The notes: generated by a model from the sequence alone, not told the origin. A stretch of 64,000 bases of DNA from JASHPR01 sp963808705 (GCA_963808705.1 CAWEHB010000008.1:744001-808000); one strand, 5' to 3'. Positions 42,773 through 51,362 are shown, counted from the stretch's first letter. A program made the numbers and translations.

Positions 42773-43579
42773 TCAGGGCAGGATGAACCGTTCCACTGCG
42801 TTGGCGAAGCCCTCGTCCTCGTTCGATGTGGTGACCCGGCGGGCGGCCCCTTGCACCTCGTGGCTCGCGTTACCCATGGCGATGCTCAGTCCTGAGTGGG
42901 CGAACATGAGCACGTCGTTGGGCTGGTCGCCGATCGTGGCGATCTGCTCGGGAGGGATGCCGTAGGCCTGGGACAGGTAACGGGCCACGGCGCCCTTGTT
43001 GGCTTCGGGGTGGGTGACATCGGCGTAGTAGGGCTGGGATCGGGCCGCTGACACGTGGTCGCCGAAGCGCTCGCGCACCGCGTCCATGGCTTTCTGCACC
43101 GCGTCGTAGTCGTCGCTGACCCCGACGACCTTGGCCACTCCGCCGGAGACCGAGGCGTAGCTGTCGACCAGCGTCGGGTCGAACTTGACCGTCCAGGCCT
43201 CCCGGGCCACGTGCGGTCCGTGCAGGTCCCGGACGAACCAGTCCGCGCCCCGGTAGACCCACACGTCGATCCCGTGGCCGCCGAGCACCTCGATCACCAC
43301 CGGGGTCAGGTCGTCGGGTATGGTCCGTTGCTCGATCACCGACATGTCCGGGCGGACGAACACCCCGCCGTTGAACGCCGCGATCGGGGTGGTGAGATGG
43401 AGCGGCTCGATCAGCATCGACATGCCGCGCGGCGGGCGGCCGCTGGTGATCGCGAACAGTATCCCGGCCTGCTTCAGCTTCGCGACGGCGGCGATGGCCC
43501 GATCGGTGAGGACCTTGTCCTGGGTTACGAGCGTGCCGTCGACGTCGGCGAGGAGCAGTCGGATCGGCTGGACAGCCAT
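42773..43579 (-). CDS. Cof-type HAD-IIB phosphatase
   Basis: The 268-residue HAD phosphatase starts at ATG 43579 with CGGAGG upstream. It has motif I LLLADVDGTLVT (nucleophile Asp), motif II ITSGRPPRG, the lysine motif around KGAVARYLSQAYG, and motif III/IV IATIGDQPNDVLMFAHSG. Substrates are typically sugar phosphates. It is the last gene downstream of tal-pgl-rpiA on the minus strand, separated by 165 bp, so a role in pentose or hexose phosphate turnover is possible. Confidence 0.9.
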   Translation of the reverse strand: MAVQPIRLLLADVDGTLVTQDKVLTDRAIAAVAKLKQAGILFAITSGRPPRGMSMLIEPLHLTTPIAAFNGGVFVRPDMSVIEQRTIPDDLTPVVIEVLGGHGIDVWVYRGADWFVRDLHGPHVAREAWTVKFDPTLVDSYASVSGGVAKVVGVSDDYDAVQKAMDAVRERFGDHVSAARSQPYYADVTHPEANKGAVARYLSQAYGIPPEQIATIGDQPNDVLMFAHSGLSIAMGNASHEVQGAARRVTTSNEDEGFANAVERFILP

Positions 43580-43744
43580 GGTGCCTCCGGGTTTGATCTG
43601 GTGAGTCCGGCCGCTAGCCGGTGAATCCGTTGACCGTCTCGAGGTAGCCACCGGCGATCTGGTGCACCGCTTCGCGGCGCTGGATGGTGCCGGCGATCAG
43701 GTCACGCAGAGGCCTTACCTCACCTCCGTTCCTGGGCCGGCCGG

Positions 43745-44398
43745 TCAGGACATGGCGCGGGGGAAGTCGATCCGTTCGACCGACTTGCCCCGGCCTACCA
43801 AGACCGTGGCCACCATCTGCGGCGGGAACAGGCCATGTCCGACGAGCCCGGGTGTCGAGGCCAGCCGGGTGGCCAGCGCCGCCGGGTCGTCCACCGGCCC
43901 GTGGTAGTCGGCGATCACGCCGCCGTCGGGGCTGAGCGGGACGTCTCGCAGCGACACCGGGGCGATCCGGCGTATGGTGGCGCGCAGCCCGAACGACAGC
44001 AGTTCGACGGGGATCGGGCTGTGCAAGGCCTCGACCGGCTTGGTCGAGTCGGCGATAACGACGAACCGGTCGGCGGCCGCGGCGATGATCTTCTCCCGGG
44101 TGTGCGCGCCGCCGCCGCCCTTGACCAGCCAGCCATCCGGGGCGACCTGGTCTGCGCCGTCGATGGTGATGTCGAAACGGTCGATGCTCGCCACATCCTC
44201 GATCTTCAGGCCCAGCTCCCGCGCGGCGTGCTCGGTGCGCGGCGAGGTGGCCGCGCCCACGATGTCCAGCGACCGGCGCGCCAGGGCCGGGAGCAGGTAG
44301 GCGACCGTCGAGCCGGTGCCCAGCCCGACGGTCATGCCCTGCTCGACCAGTTCCGCCGCCGCCTCCGCGGCCAGCTGTTTCTCGTGCTCGATGCTCAT
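43745..44398 (-). CDS. rpiA: Ribose-5-phosphate isomerase A
   Basis: RpiA interconverts ribose-5-phosphate and ribulose-5-phosphate. The 217-residue enzyme has the phosphate loop VGLGTGSTVAYLLPAL near residue 25, the catalytic DGADQVAPDGWLVKGGGGAH block (Asp/Lys), and the C-terminal FPPQMVATVLVGRG. The ATG overlaps the pgl stop by 4 nt. Downstream, 43617-43733 on the same strand can be read as an unassigned 38-codon tail, so a small remnant may sit between rpiA and the HAD gene. Confidence 0.95.
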   Translation of the reverse strand: MSIEHEKQLAAEAAAELVEQGMTVGLGTGSTVAYLLPALARRSLDIVGAATSPRTEHAARELGLKIEDVASIDRFDITIDGADQVAPDGWLVKGGGGAHTREKIIAAAADRFVVIADSTKPVEALHSPIPVELLSFGLRATIRRIAPVSLRDVPLSPDGGVIADYHGPVDDPAALATRLASTPGLVGHGLFPPQMVATVLVGRGKSVERIDFPRAMS

Positions 44399-45069
44399 GA
44401 CCCGGCGTCTCCTGGCGTCGCGGCACGGTCGGCCATAACGAGCGACGCCGCGGCCTCGACGCGGCCCGCCGGGATCGTGGTGTCGCCCGCCAGCAGCCGG
44501 GCCAGCGGCTCCTGCTTGTCGCCGCCGGTGACCAGCCAGAGGATCTGGCGGGCCCGGGCCAGCGCCGGGTAGGTCAGCGTCATCCGCACCCGCCCCTGGT
44601 AGGGCTGGGTGAGGGCGACCAGGCGGTCGGTGACCGACAGCACCGGGTCGCCCGGCACCAGCGAGGCGGTGTGCCCGTCGGGGCCCAGGCCGAGGTGGAC
44701 GAGATCGAAGGCCCCGGGCAGCGAGGCGGCGTAGCCGGCGGCCGCGGCCACCAGATCGCTCTCGTTGACCGGCATGGCCCGCACCTGGGCCGGGGCCGAG
44801 CCCAGCACCTGGGTGAGGTGGGTCAGGTTCCGGTCGGGGTCGTCGGGCGGCGCCACGCGCTCGTCCACCTGGTAGATGACCAACGCGTCCCAGGGGACCG
44901 TCTCGGAGGCCAGCTCGGCGAACATCGCCCAGGGCGTGTGCCCGCCGCTGACCGCGAAATGGAAGCTGCCACGGGCCGCGACGGCCGCGCGGGCCCGTTC
45001 GGCCACGAACGCCGCCCCGGCCGCGGCCACCGCGCCGGGGTCGGCCAGCGATTCAATCTCGTGATGCAT
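44395..45069 (-). CDS. pgl: 6-phosphogluconolactonase
   Basis: Pgl hydrolyses 6-phosphogluconolactone in the oxidative pentose phosphate pathway. The 224-residue enzyme has FHFAVSGGHTPWAMFAELA, VYQVDERVAPPDDPDRN-type substrate residues, LVHLGLGPDGHTASLVPGDP and LWLVTGGDKQEPLARLLAGD. The ATG at 45069 is chosen because homology begins there. It is 7 bp after tal and overlaps rpiA, so all three are coupled. The usual zwf, opcA and gnd neighbours are absent here. Confidence 0.95.
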   Translation of the reverse strand: MHHEIESLADPGAVAAAGAAFVAERARAAVAARGSFHFAVSGGHTPWAMFAELASETVPWDALVIYQVDERVAPPDDPDRNLTHLTQVLGSAPAQVRAMPVNESDLVAAAAGYAASLPGAFDLVHLGLGPDGHTASLVPGDPVLSVTDRLVALTQPYQGRVRMTLTYPALARARQILWLVTGGDKQEPLARLLAGDTTIPAGRVEAAASLVMADRAATPGDAGS

Positions 45070-45076
45070 GTCGCGC

Positions 45077-46171
45077 CTATGCCTTCTTCTCGACGTGCCC
45101 GCCGACCGCGGAGGTCTGCGCCTCGATTCGGTCCAGGAGCTCGTTCCAGGAGTCGACGAAGGCCTTGGCCCCATCCCGCTGCAACTGGGCCGCGACATCG
45201 GCCAGGCTGACGCCGGCCGCGGTGAACCGGGCAAGCATCGCGTCGGCGTCGCCGCCGTCGGCTGGCAGCGGATCTCCCACCTCGCCGTGGCCGAAGAAGG
45301 CCCTAAGGGTGCCGTCGGGCATGGTGTTGATCGTGAACGGTGCGGCCAGCCCGTGCACGTACAGGGTGTCGGGGGCGGCCGGGTCCTTGGTGCTGGTGCT
45401 GGCCCACAGCAGCCGCTGCATCCGGGCCCCGTCGCTCTCCAGCCGCTGGAACCGGTCGGAGTTCATCTGCCCCCGGTAGGCACGGTAGACGTCGAGCCCC
45501 ACCGCGAGGGCGAGCTTGTCCTGCAGGTCCGGCGGCACCTGCTTGGCCACTGCCCTGTCCCAGCGCGACATGAAGACCGAGGCGACCGAGGCCACGGACG
45601 GGTTGAGGCCGTCGGCGACCCGGCGCTCGACGCCCTTCAGGTACGCATCCGCGGCGGCGAGGTACTGGCCGGCGGAGAACAGCAGCGTCACGTTCACCGG
45701 GACGCCGGCCGCGATCGCCTCGGTGATGGCGGGCAGGCCCTCGGGAGTGCCGGGGATCTTGATGAACAGGTTGGGCCGCCCGGCCCGCGCCCACAGGGCC
45801 TTGACCGCCGCCACGGTCTGGGCGGTGTCGTAGGCCAGCAGCGGCGAGACCTCCAGGGACACCCACCCGTCGACTCCGTCGGTCCGCTCGTGGATGCCCA
45901 GGAACAGGTCGGCGGCGCGCCGCAGGTCCTCGATGGCCAGGTCGAAGAACAGCTCCTCCACCGACAGCCCCTGGCCTGCCCGGGACCGGATCGCGTCGTC
46001 GTAGTCGCCCGATCCGATGGCCTTGTCGAAGATCGAGGGATTCGAGGTCAGCCCGGTCACCGAGTAGGAGTCGATGTACCTCTGGATGGTGCCGTTGTCG
46101 AGCAAGCTGCGCGTGATGTTGTCGAGCCAGAGGCTCTGGCCCCGCTCGTGGAGCGTCTCGGTAGCCTTCAC
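45077..46171 (-). CDS. tal: Transaldolase
   Basis: Transaldolase moves dihydroxyacetone units between sugar phosphates. The 364-residue enzyme from GTG 46171 starts KATETLHERGQSLWLDNITR and includes GLTSNPSIFDKAIG, the Schiff-base region RPNLFIKIPGTPEGL (Lys near 145) and VASVFMSRWDRAV. GGGAGGAGAA precedes the start. It is the first gene of the minus-strand tal-pgl-rpiA cluster; the tkt and zwf genes that often flank tal are not present. The C-terminal EKKA tail is normal. Confidence 0.95.
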   Translation of the reverse strand: MKATETLHERGQSLWLDNITRSLLDNGTIQRYIDSYSVTGLTSNPSIFDKAIGSGDYDDAIRSRAGQGLSVEELFFDLAIEDLRRAADLFLGIHERTDGVDGWVSLEVSPLLAYDTAQTVAAVKALWARAGRPNLFIKIPGTPEGLPAITEAIAAGVPVNVTLLFSAGQYLAAADAYLKGVERRVADGLNPSVASVASVFMSRWDRAVAKQVPPDLQDKLALAVGLDVYRAYRGQMNSDRFQRLESDGARMQRLLWASTSTKDPAAPDTLYVHGLAAPFTINTMPDGTLRAFFGHGEVGDPLPADGGDADAMLARFTAAGVSLADVAAQLQRDGAKAFVDSWNELLDRIEAQTSAVGGHVEKKA

Positions 46172-46286
46172 TGTTCTCCTCCCGGACCATGCTCCGGTCG
46201 TGTCGTTGTGGCCGGCGGAAGCACTCGTCACGGTACTGCCGGGGCGGTGCGGTACCGGCAGGCAGGTCAGGTCAGGCTGGCGGTGG

Positions 46287-47558
46287 CTACTGGCCTTGGG
46301 CCAGCGCCCGGGCGCGTCTGCTTTCCGCGTGGACGAAGGCCGGTTCCATGACGTCAAGGTCTGGCTGGGTCAGCCCGTGTGATGTCGCGACGTCAGGCCA
46401 GCGGGCCGCCGCCCGCGTGACCTGGGCCAGGATGTCGAGCGCGTCGCCCGGGTCCAGGCGGAAACGGCCGGCGACGCTCATGAGCGTGTCCACGCTGGCG
46501 CGCGTGTCGGTCAGGTCGATAGCGGTGCTGAGGTTCTTGGGGCCGGGGGCCGGGTTGGGATTCAGGTCAAACGCCGGCGACAGCACCCACGAGCCGCCGC
46601 GCCCGTGCAGGAATCCGTGGTTTCGGAGATGGTCGTCGGTGTTGGAAATCAGGACCGAGAAAGCGATCCGCCGCCATAGCTGCCGCAGGTCTTCGGTCAC
46701 GGTCGCGGACCTTTCCTCGATCACGGCCGCGATCTCCAGGTAGCTGCGCCGGTCACCGTAGCCGGCCTGGAGCATCGTCAGCGCGCTGGCGTAGCCAACG
46801 CGGGTTCCGCCGCGGCGGTCGAACCGCTCGACGATGAGCACGTGCCGGCCTGCGACCCGCAGCAAGACAGAGCCCGGGACGCTGACGCCTGCGTCCCGGG
46901 CCAGGTCAAGCGCGACCTTCTCCCACGCCATCACGTCCCAGGTGTCCCAGCTCACACTGGGGAACTTGGCGATCGCGGCGCGGCCGGCCGCGTCCACGAC
47001 GTGCGCCTTCGGCCGCGCGCCGCCCAGGGAGCTCCCGGCTCGTACCAGGAGCCGGAGGCCTGCGTAGTCCGCGGTATCCCGCTCGGCCCGCGCGGCAAGA
47101 TCCAGCAGCGCGGGAAGATCGGCCAGGGCCGGGGCTCCGGAGTCCTCGGCCGCGAGGAACGGCGGCTGGCCGCCGGTCCGGAACCGCAGCGCGCCCTGAC
47201 GCAGGTCGTCCCGGACGCGGAGCAGCAGGTCGAGCTCGCTGATGGAGCGCGGGACGGTGGCCGCGGCCTTCGCCCGCGCCCGCTCGGCGCCGCGGATGAG
47301 CATCCGGCCCCACCGGTCGGGCAGGCTGTCGGCGACCGCGCCGAACAGCACGCGTCCGGCGGGCGCCCGCAGCGAGCCGGTGACCAGGGGCAGCGCCGGG
47401 TCCAGGGCGTAGGAGCCCGGGCGTGCCAGGTAGCTGCCGGCATAGGCGAAGCTGGCCGACTCGGCTCCTTCGATGCGGCGGGAGCGCATCCGGCCGGCCA
47501 GCAGATTCTGATCGCCGGCCGCGACAAAGACCTCGATCTCACTGCTCACGGCCTTCAC
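46287..47558 (-). CDS. Orphan HipA-like serine/threonine kinase
   Basis: The 423-residue protein is a HipA family kinase: N-subdomain with GAVADSLPDRWGRMLI, the Gly-rich loop region AGSSLGGARPKAHV, the ATP lysine IAKFPS, the catalytic loop ISNTDDHLRNHGFL and the metal motif SPAFDLNPNP. In E. coli HipA phosphorylates glutamyl-tRNA synthetase and is restrained by HipB. No HipB-like gene is adjacent; upstream is the divergent MBL-fold gene 36 bp away. Starts at 47558 or 47549 (both GTG) are plausible. Confidence 0.87.
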   Translation of the reverse strand: MKAVSSEIEVFVAAGDQNLLAGRMRSRRIEGAESASFAYAGSYLARPGSYALDPALPLVTGSLRAPAGRVLFGAVADSLPDRWGRMLIRGAERARAKAAATVPRSISELDLLLRVRDDLRQGALRFRTGGQPPFLAAEDSGAPALADLPALLDLAARAERDTADYAGLRLLVRAGSSLGGARPKAHVVDAAGRAAIAKFPSVSWDTWDVMAWEKVALDLARDAGVSVPGSVLLRVAGRHVLIVERFDRRGGTRVGYASALTMLQAGYGDRRSYLEIAAVIEERSATVTEDLRQLWRRIAFSVLISNTDDHLRNHGFLHGRGGSWVLSPAFDLNPNPAPGPKNLSTAIDLTDTRASVDTLMSVAGRFRLDPGDALDILAQVTRAAARWPDVATSHGLTQPDLDVMEPAFVHAESRRARALAQGQ

Positions 47559-47594
47559 TGTAGGGTAGCGGCAAATGATCAAGGACCCGGAAGC

Positions 47595-48569
47595 ATGACC
47601 ACCGAGTTGGTGCTTCTCGGAACGGCGGGCGCGCCCATGCCCGTCGCCGGCCGCGCGGGGATCTCGTCAGCGCTCGTCGTCGGCGAGCGGGTCTTCGTCA
47701 TCGACTGCGGGCGCGGATCGCCGTCCGCCTTTGCCGGCGCGGGACTCGGCTTTCCCCGCCTGGAGGCGGTGTTCCTCACCCACCTGCACGCCGATCACGC
47801 CGGTGACCTGGCCGGCATGCTCCTCTACCCGTGGGGTGCCCGGGCGGGCGACGACGGCCCGCTGCCGCCGATCCGCGTCTACGGGCCGTCGCGGCCCGGA
47901 GCGCTGCCGGCCGGTGATGCCGTCTTCCACCGGGAGACCACGATCCATCCGGAACGGCCGGCTCCCGGCACTACCGACCTGGTCGGGCACATCCTCGCCG
48001 GCTACGCCTACCACCTGAACGTCATGCCACTGGACGCTCACATGCCGGACGCCGGCGCGCTCGTCCGGGCCATCGACGTCCCCGTCCCGGCCTGGACCGA
48101 GGGCGTCACCCAGGTTCCGGTTGTCGTTTTCGACGACGGGGTTATCCGGGTCACCGCCGTCGCGGTGATGCACGGCCGGGCGGTTCCGGCCCTCGCCTAC
48201 CGCTTCGACACCACGGACGGCTCGGTGGTGTTCTCCGGCGACACCGCCGTGAACGACAACCTGATCGCTCTCGCCCGGGACGCCGACATCCTCGTCCACC
48301 AGGTCGCCGACCTCGACTACCTCAAGCGGCACGGCGCCGGCGATGCCGAGATGGAGCGGATGGCCGCGTCGCTCACCGACGTCACCGAGGCCGGGGGCGT
48401 CGCCGAGCGCGCGCGGGTCCGCGAGCTCATCCTCAGCCATTACCTTCCGGCCGAGCCGGACGCGATCACCGAGGCGGAATGGACGCAGCACGCCGGGCCG
48501 GGCTTCAGCGGGATAACCACCGCGGGCCGCGACGGCCTGCGCCGAACGCTCCCCCGCCCCACCTGGTGA
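47595..48569 (+). CDS. MBL-fold metallo-hydrolase (RNase Z/arylsulfatase-like)
   Basis: The 324-residue enzyme has the MBL signature FLTHLHADHAGDLAGMLLYP with the HxHxDH motif near residues 60-65, an N-terminal LGTAGAPMPVAGRAGISSAL, the third-ligand region VAVMHGRAVPALAYRFDTTD, and SGDTAVNDNLIALARDADIL followed by a C-terminal SHYLP histidine. The order matches ElaC/RNase Z-like members, but length and context do not settle tRNA processing versus small-molecule hydrolysis. ATG 47595 lies 36 bp from the divergent HipA gene. Confidence 0.87.
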   Translation: MTTELVLLGTAGAPMPVAGRAGISSALVVGERVFVIDCGRGSPSAFAGAGLGFPRLEAVFLTHLHADHAGDLAGMLLYPWGARAGDDGPLPPIRVYGPSRPGALPAGDAVFHRETTIHPERPAPGTTDLVGHILAGYAYHLNVMPLDAHMPDAGALVRAIDVPVPAWTEGVTQVPVVVFDDGVIRVTAVAVMHGRAVPALAYRFDTTDGSVVFSGDTAVNDNLIALARDADILVHQVADLDYLKRHGAGDAEMERMAASLTDVTEAGGVAERARVRELILSHYLPAEPDAITEAEWTQHAGPGFSGITTAGRDGLRRTLPRPTW

Positions 48570-48620
48570 GCAAACGCCCGCGCGGCCATCCGGGGGATGT
48601 GGTGTCTGGCTTCTGGGGGC

Positions 48621-48649
48621 TTGACATATCGAACTTAGATTCGAATAAT
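48621..48649 (+). promoter_or_regulatory. Near-consensus promoter with SOS-box-like palindrome
   Basis: TTGACA (48621-48626), a 17-nt spacer and AATAAT (48644-48649) form a sigma-70-type promoter, rare for this genome. The first base of ATG 48658 is about 8 nt after the -10, so the mRNA is probably leaderless. The sequence TCGAAC-TTAG-ATTCGA (48629-48644) lies inside the spacer; it differs at one position from the actinobacterial LexA box TCGAAC-N4-GTTCGA. Confidence 0.72.
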
Positions 48650-48657
48650 CTGCTCGG

Positions 48658-48936
48658 ATGAGCAGCCGCGACGCGCCCTGGTGCCCGCCGATCGTGGAGA
48701 TGAGCGGCGGGATGGTCGGCCACCTATTGGCCTGGGAGATGCACGAACGCGACGGCTCGTGGCATGCGTGGGTCTCCTGGGTCCAGGAGACCGGCGGCCG
48801 TCACGTGCACAAGGTGGTCGACGTCCGGGCCGGCAGCCTGCGGCCCCTGGAGCATCCCGACGCCTACTCCGCGGTCCCGCGGCGGGTCCGCGGCAGCGAC
48901 GGGCTGATCCGGCCCTGGTCGGGCGAATCCCGCTGA
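48658..48936 (+). CDS. Small conserved actinobacterial protein, probably SOS-regulated
   Basis: The 92-residue protein is Trp-rich: DAPWCPPIVEMSGGMVGHLL, then WEMHERDGSWHAWVSWVQET, VHKVVDVRAGSLRPLE and a conserved PRRVRGSDGLIRPW. It matches a widespread uncharacterised actinobacterial family. There is no signal peptide. The ATG immediately follows the promoter at 48621-48649, giving a leaderless transcript, and an SOS-box-like palindrome overlaps the promoter. I therefore infer induction by DNA damage; its function is unknown. Confidence 0.75.
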   Translation: MSSRDAPWCPPIVEMSGGMVGHLLAWEMHERDGSWHAWVSWVQETGGRHVHKVVDVRAGSLRPLEHPDAYSAVPRRVRGSDGLIRPWSGESR

Positions 48937-49293
48937 CGCGCGGCGCCGTCCGAGGCAACGAGGACTCGCCGCTCTTACCTGACTTCGGCCAGGCTAGTGC
49001 GCAACCGCGCCCGCCGGGCGGGGGCCTGGTCGAAGGCGAGGGATGTCGGCACCCTGGGCCCGGAGCTTGTGTGCCCGGTAGCCGGTGCCTGCCCGGGTCC
49101 CGGCGAGCGGGCTGAGGTCGGCGATCGTGGCGAGCGCCCGGGGCGCCAGCGAGTACGCAGGAGTAGCGCTGCGCAAGCCAGAGCGCTGCCATGCGGGGCT
49201 GCGGGTCGCTGCTCAGCTGGCGGGCAGACTGGCTGAATCGGTCCCTGGTCATCCGGTCAGCTCCCGGCGTTTCCTGGTGCCGGTGAGCCAGCG
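48937..49293. other. Gene-poor stretch, possible decayed minus-strand gene
   Basis: I see no intact gene. On the minus strand the reading MTRDRFSQSARQLSSDPQPR near 49252 and ATIADLSPLAGTRAGTGYRA near 49110 lie in different frames and could be pieces of one decayed gene, but I cannot name a family. Confidence 0.25.
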
Positions 49294-50160
49294 CTAGGCC
49301 GCGGCTGCCTGGCGGATGGCCTCGATCGTGCTGGCCGGTGCCCGGTGCAGGAGCTGTGCCAGGTCACTGGTGGGCGAGCTGGCCCAGCCGCTGCGGGCGG
49401 CGGCGTAGTAGCCGAGCAGCATGCCGATGGCCGCCTCGGGGACGCCGAGAGCAGCGACGTGCTCCCGGTATTCGCGGTCTCCGACTGGCTGGTAGCGCAC
49501 GTTCTTGCCGCTGATCGATGACGCGAGCGCGGCCAGATCGTCCCAGCTGACCGGGTCGGGCCCGGTGAGCTCGTACGTCACGCCCTCATGGCCAGCCTCG
49601 CGCAGGACGCTGGCGGTGGCCTCGGCCAGGTCGGTGACGGCAGCTGGCGTGATGCGGGCCTGGCCGGCGGGAGCCGTCAGCGTGCCCGCTGCTACTGCCC
49701 ACCGGACGTCTCGGGCGACCAATGCGGCCAGGTCGCAAGTCAGCCGCAGGATGGTCACCGGGATGCGCGCAGCCCTGGCGCGCGCCTCGGTGGCGGGATA
49801 GTCCGAGACTTCGGGCATGGGGCAGTGGTCAAGATCCTGCCAGGTGGTGACGACGAGCCGTCCCGCGCCTGATTGCGCCGCTGCCGTGATCGCCGCGGCC
49901 TGCCGCCGCGCGCGCGTGGCGGGATCGATGTCGTAGTTGGTTCCGTTGATCAGGACCGTGTCCGCGCCCGTGAACGCCCGCACCAGGGTCGCCGGCTCGT
50001 CGAAGTCTGCGTGCCGCACGTCCGCGCCGCGGTCCTTCAGCGGCCCGGCCTTCCGCGGCTCGCGGACAGTCACGGTGACCTCGCCGGCGGGCAGGTGATC
50101 CAGCAGGTATCCGGCGACCAGCCGGCCGAACTCCATGTTGCCGCCGGTGATTACGATCAT
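49294..50160 (-). CDS. NmrA-like NAD(P)-binding protein
   Basis: The 288-residue protein from ATG 50160 is an atypical SDR of the NmrA type: MIVITGGNMEFGRLVAGYL with a variant glycine motif, PLKDRGADVRHADFDEPATL, FTGADTVLINGTNYDID, then VTILRLTCDLAAL and YELTGPDPVSWDDLAALASS. These act as redox sensors or reductases of the azoreductase/QorB-like type. GGAGGCTGTA precedes the start. It stands alone at the edge of the decay zone. Confidence 0.85.
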   Translation of the reverse strand: MIVITGGNMEFGRLVAGYLLDHLPAGEVTVTVREPRKAGPLKDRGADVRHADFDEPATLVRAFTGADTVLINGTNYDIDPATRARRQAAAITAAAQSGAGRLVVTTWQDLDHCPMPEVSDYPATEARARAARIPVTILRLTCDLAALVARDVRWAVAAGTLTAPAGQARITPAAVTDLAEATASVLREAGHEGVTYELTGPDPVSWDDLAALASSISGKNVRYQPVGDREYREHVAALGVPEAAIGMLLGYYAAARSGWASSPTSDLAQLLHRAPASTIEAIRQAAAA

Positions 50161-50299
50161 TACAGCCTCCGTGGTTGTGACCCGTCCGCAGACACGGGGA
50201 CACCAGCCCAGAATATGGCCGTGCCTTGTGCGCAACTTCAGCCACTGCGAACAGCGAACCCGCAGGTCATCAAGTTGCGACCAAGATCGAATCTGAATC

Positions 50300-50483
50300 G
50301 TGGCCGAAATCAGGTCTTACGCGGGCGATCGCCGTCCCGGCGCTGCGCAGCGAACGGTTGCGCCCGCGTGGCGACGACCGGCTCGCCGGGCAGCTGGCCG
50401 TGCTCGTCGCGGCCAACCTCACGGCCACCCTGGTCCGTTTCGGGCTCTACCGGGGCTGGGTGTTCGGAGGTGGTTCCCGATGA
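50300..50483 (+). pseudogene. Fragment of GT2/GtrA-type glycosyltransferase C-terminus
   Basis: The plus strand reads DRLAGQLAVLVAANLTATLV and RFGLYRGWVFGGGSR with a stop at 50483. This matches the last membrane helix of GtrA-type domains (usual ending VRFxLxRxWVF) in bifunctional GT2/GtrA proteins. Nothing upstream resembles the catalytic domain, so only the C-terminus remains. Confidence 0.5.
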
Positions 50484-50910
50484 GCGCCGTTTCCGCCCGG
50501 CCAACGAGTTCTACGCCGCCGCCGTCCAGGCCGGCACGAAGAGCTGGAAGGCGTTCCTGTTCGGCTCGGTGGACTCCGGCAACTTCATCACCGTGGACAA
50601 GACCCCGGCGTCGCTGTGGGTGATGGAGCTGTCCGCGCGCGTCTTCGGCTTCAACTACTGGAGCCTGCTGGTGCCGCAGGCCCTGGAGGGCGTGGCCGCC
50701 GTCGGCGCGGCGTACGCCACGGTCCGCCGCTGGTTCGGCCTTCCGGCCGCGATCATCGCCGGAACCGTGCTGGCCGTCACCCCGGCGGCCACCCTGATGT
50801 TCCGCTTCCCGCCCGCCATGCGCTGGCCACACTTCCCGAGGCGGCCAGCCTCGCAGGCACACGTGAGGAGCACGGTCACGGTGACCATTGACTGCGGGAT
50901 CGCGGCATGA
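50481..50910 (+). pseudogene. N-terminal fragment of GT39/ArnT-like mannosyltransferase
   Basis: A single frame reads ANEFYAAAVQAGTKSWKAFL, FGSVDSGNFITVDKTPASLW, VMELSARVFGFNYWSLLVPQ and TVLAVTPAATLMFRF. These are the first loop (with the acidic residues) and second and third helices of actinobacterial GT39-family membrane transferases. Homology ends at FRFPPAM, where intact members have FRFNNPDALL, and the frame then runs into unrelated codons to 50910. The preceding GtrA-like fragment is the usual neighbour, so both came from one cell-wall glycosylation locus. Confidence 0.65.
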
Positions 50911-51221
50911 GCCTGCCGTTCCAGGAAGCCTGGACGCTCGCCGAGGCTGCCCGCGCGCACGCCCGGGAGCTCGGCAAGGCGCTGGGCATCGCGGTCGTCG
51001 ACTACGGCGGCTTCGTCGTGCTGATCGGGCGGATGGACGGCGCCCGGCCGATGACCCCCCGGACATCGCGCTGTCCAAGGCCTACTCGGCGGCCGTAATG
51101 CAACGCCCGACCGAGATGCTGGAGAACTGGCGGAACTCCGATCCGGTGTTCTTCACCCTGGTCGGCCGGATAGGCCAGCGTCCCATCGTCGCCACGAAGG
51201 GCGGCTACACCGGCTTCCCGG
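50907..51221 (+). pseudogene. Frameshifted GlcG/HbpS-like heme-binding family gene
   Basis: ATG 50907 opens LAEAARAHARELGKALGIAV then VDYGGFVVLIGRMDGARPM, the start of a GlcG/HbpS protein. After about 51055 homology continues in another frame as DIALSKAYSAAVMQRPTEML and WRNSDPVFFTLVGRIGQRPI, ending near KGGYTGFP. A frameshift near the run of C residues at 51055-51061 and loss of the C-terminus make it non-functional. The fragment abuts a methionine-synthase-like fragment. Confidence 0.68.
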
Positions 51222-51362
51222 CTGCCGGTGGAGCGGGTCAAGCCCGGACTCGTGCTCAGCCTCGGCGTGGTGGACGTGTCCATCGCCGAGCCAGAGCCCG
51301 TGGAGGAGCTGCTGGAGCGCCTGGATCCGGTGGTCGAACGGCGGGGGGAGGACGGCGTGGCC
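51222..51362 (+). pseudogene. Methionine-synthase-like (MetE/CoM-transferase) gene, left part
   Basis: The frame LPVERVKPGLVLSLGVVDVS, EPEPVEELLERLDPVVERRG and EDGVA resembles the C-terminal barrel of cobalamin-independent methionine synthase-like proteins. It stops being homologous exactly at the 3' boundary of the outer group II intron (about 51363). The continuation lies at 57178-57296. The N-terminal two-thirds of the gene is missing. Confidence 0.65.

Noticed and set aside
43614..43744. Minus-strand tail reading IAGTIQRREAVHQIAGGYL between rpiA and the HAD gene
   Set aside because: No family recognised and no start codon context; it may be a remnant but cannot be supported.
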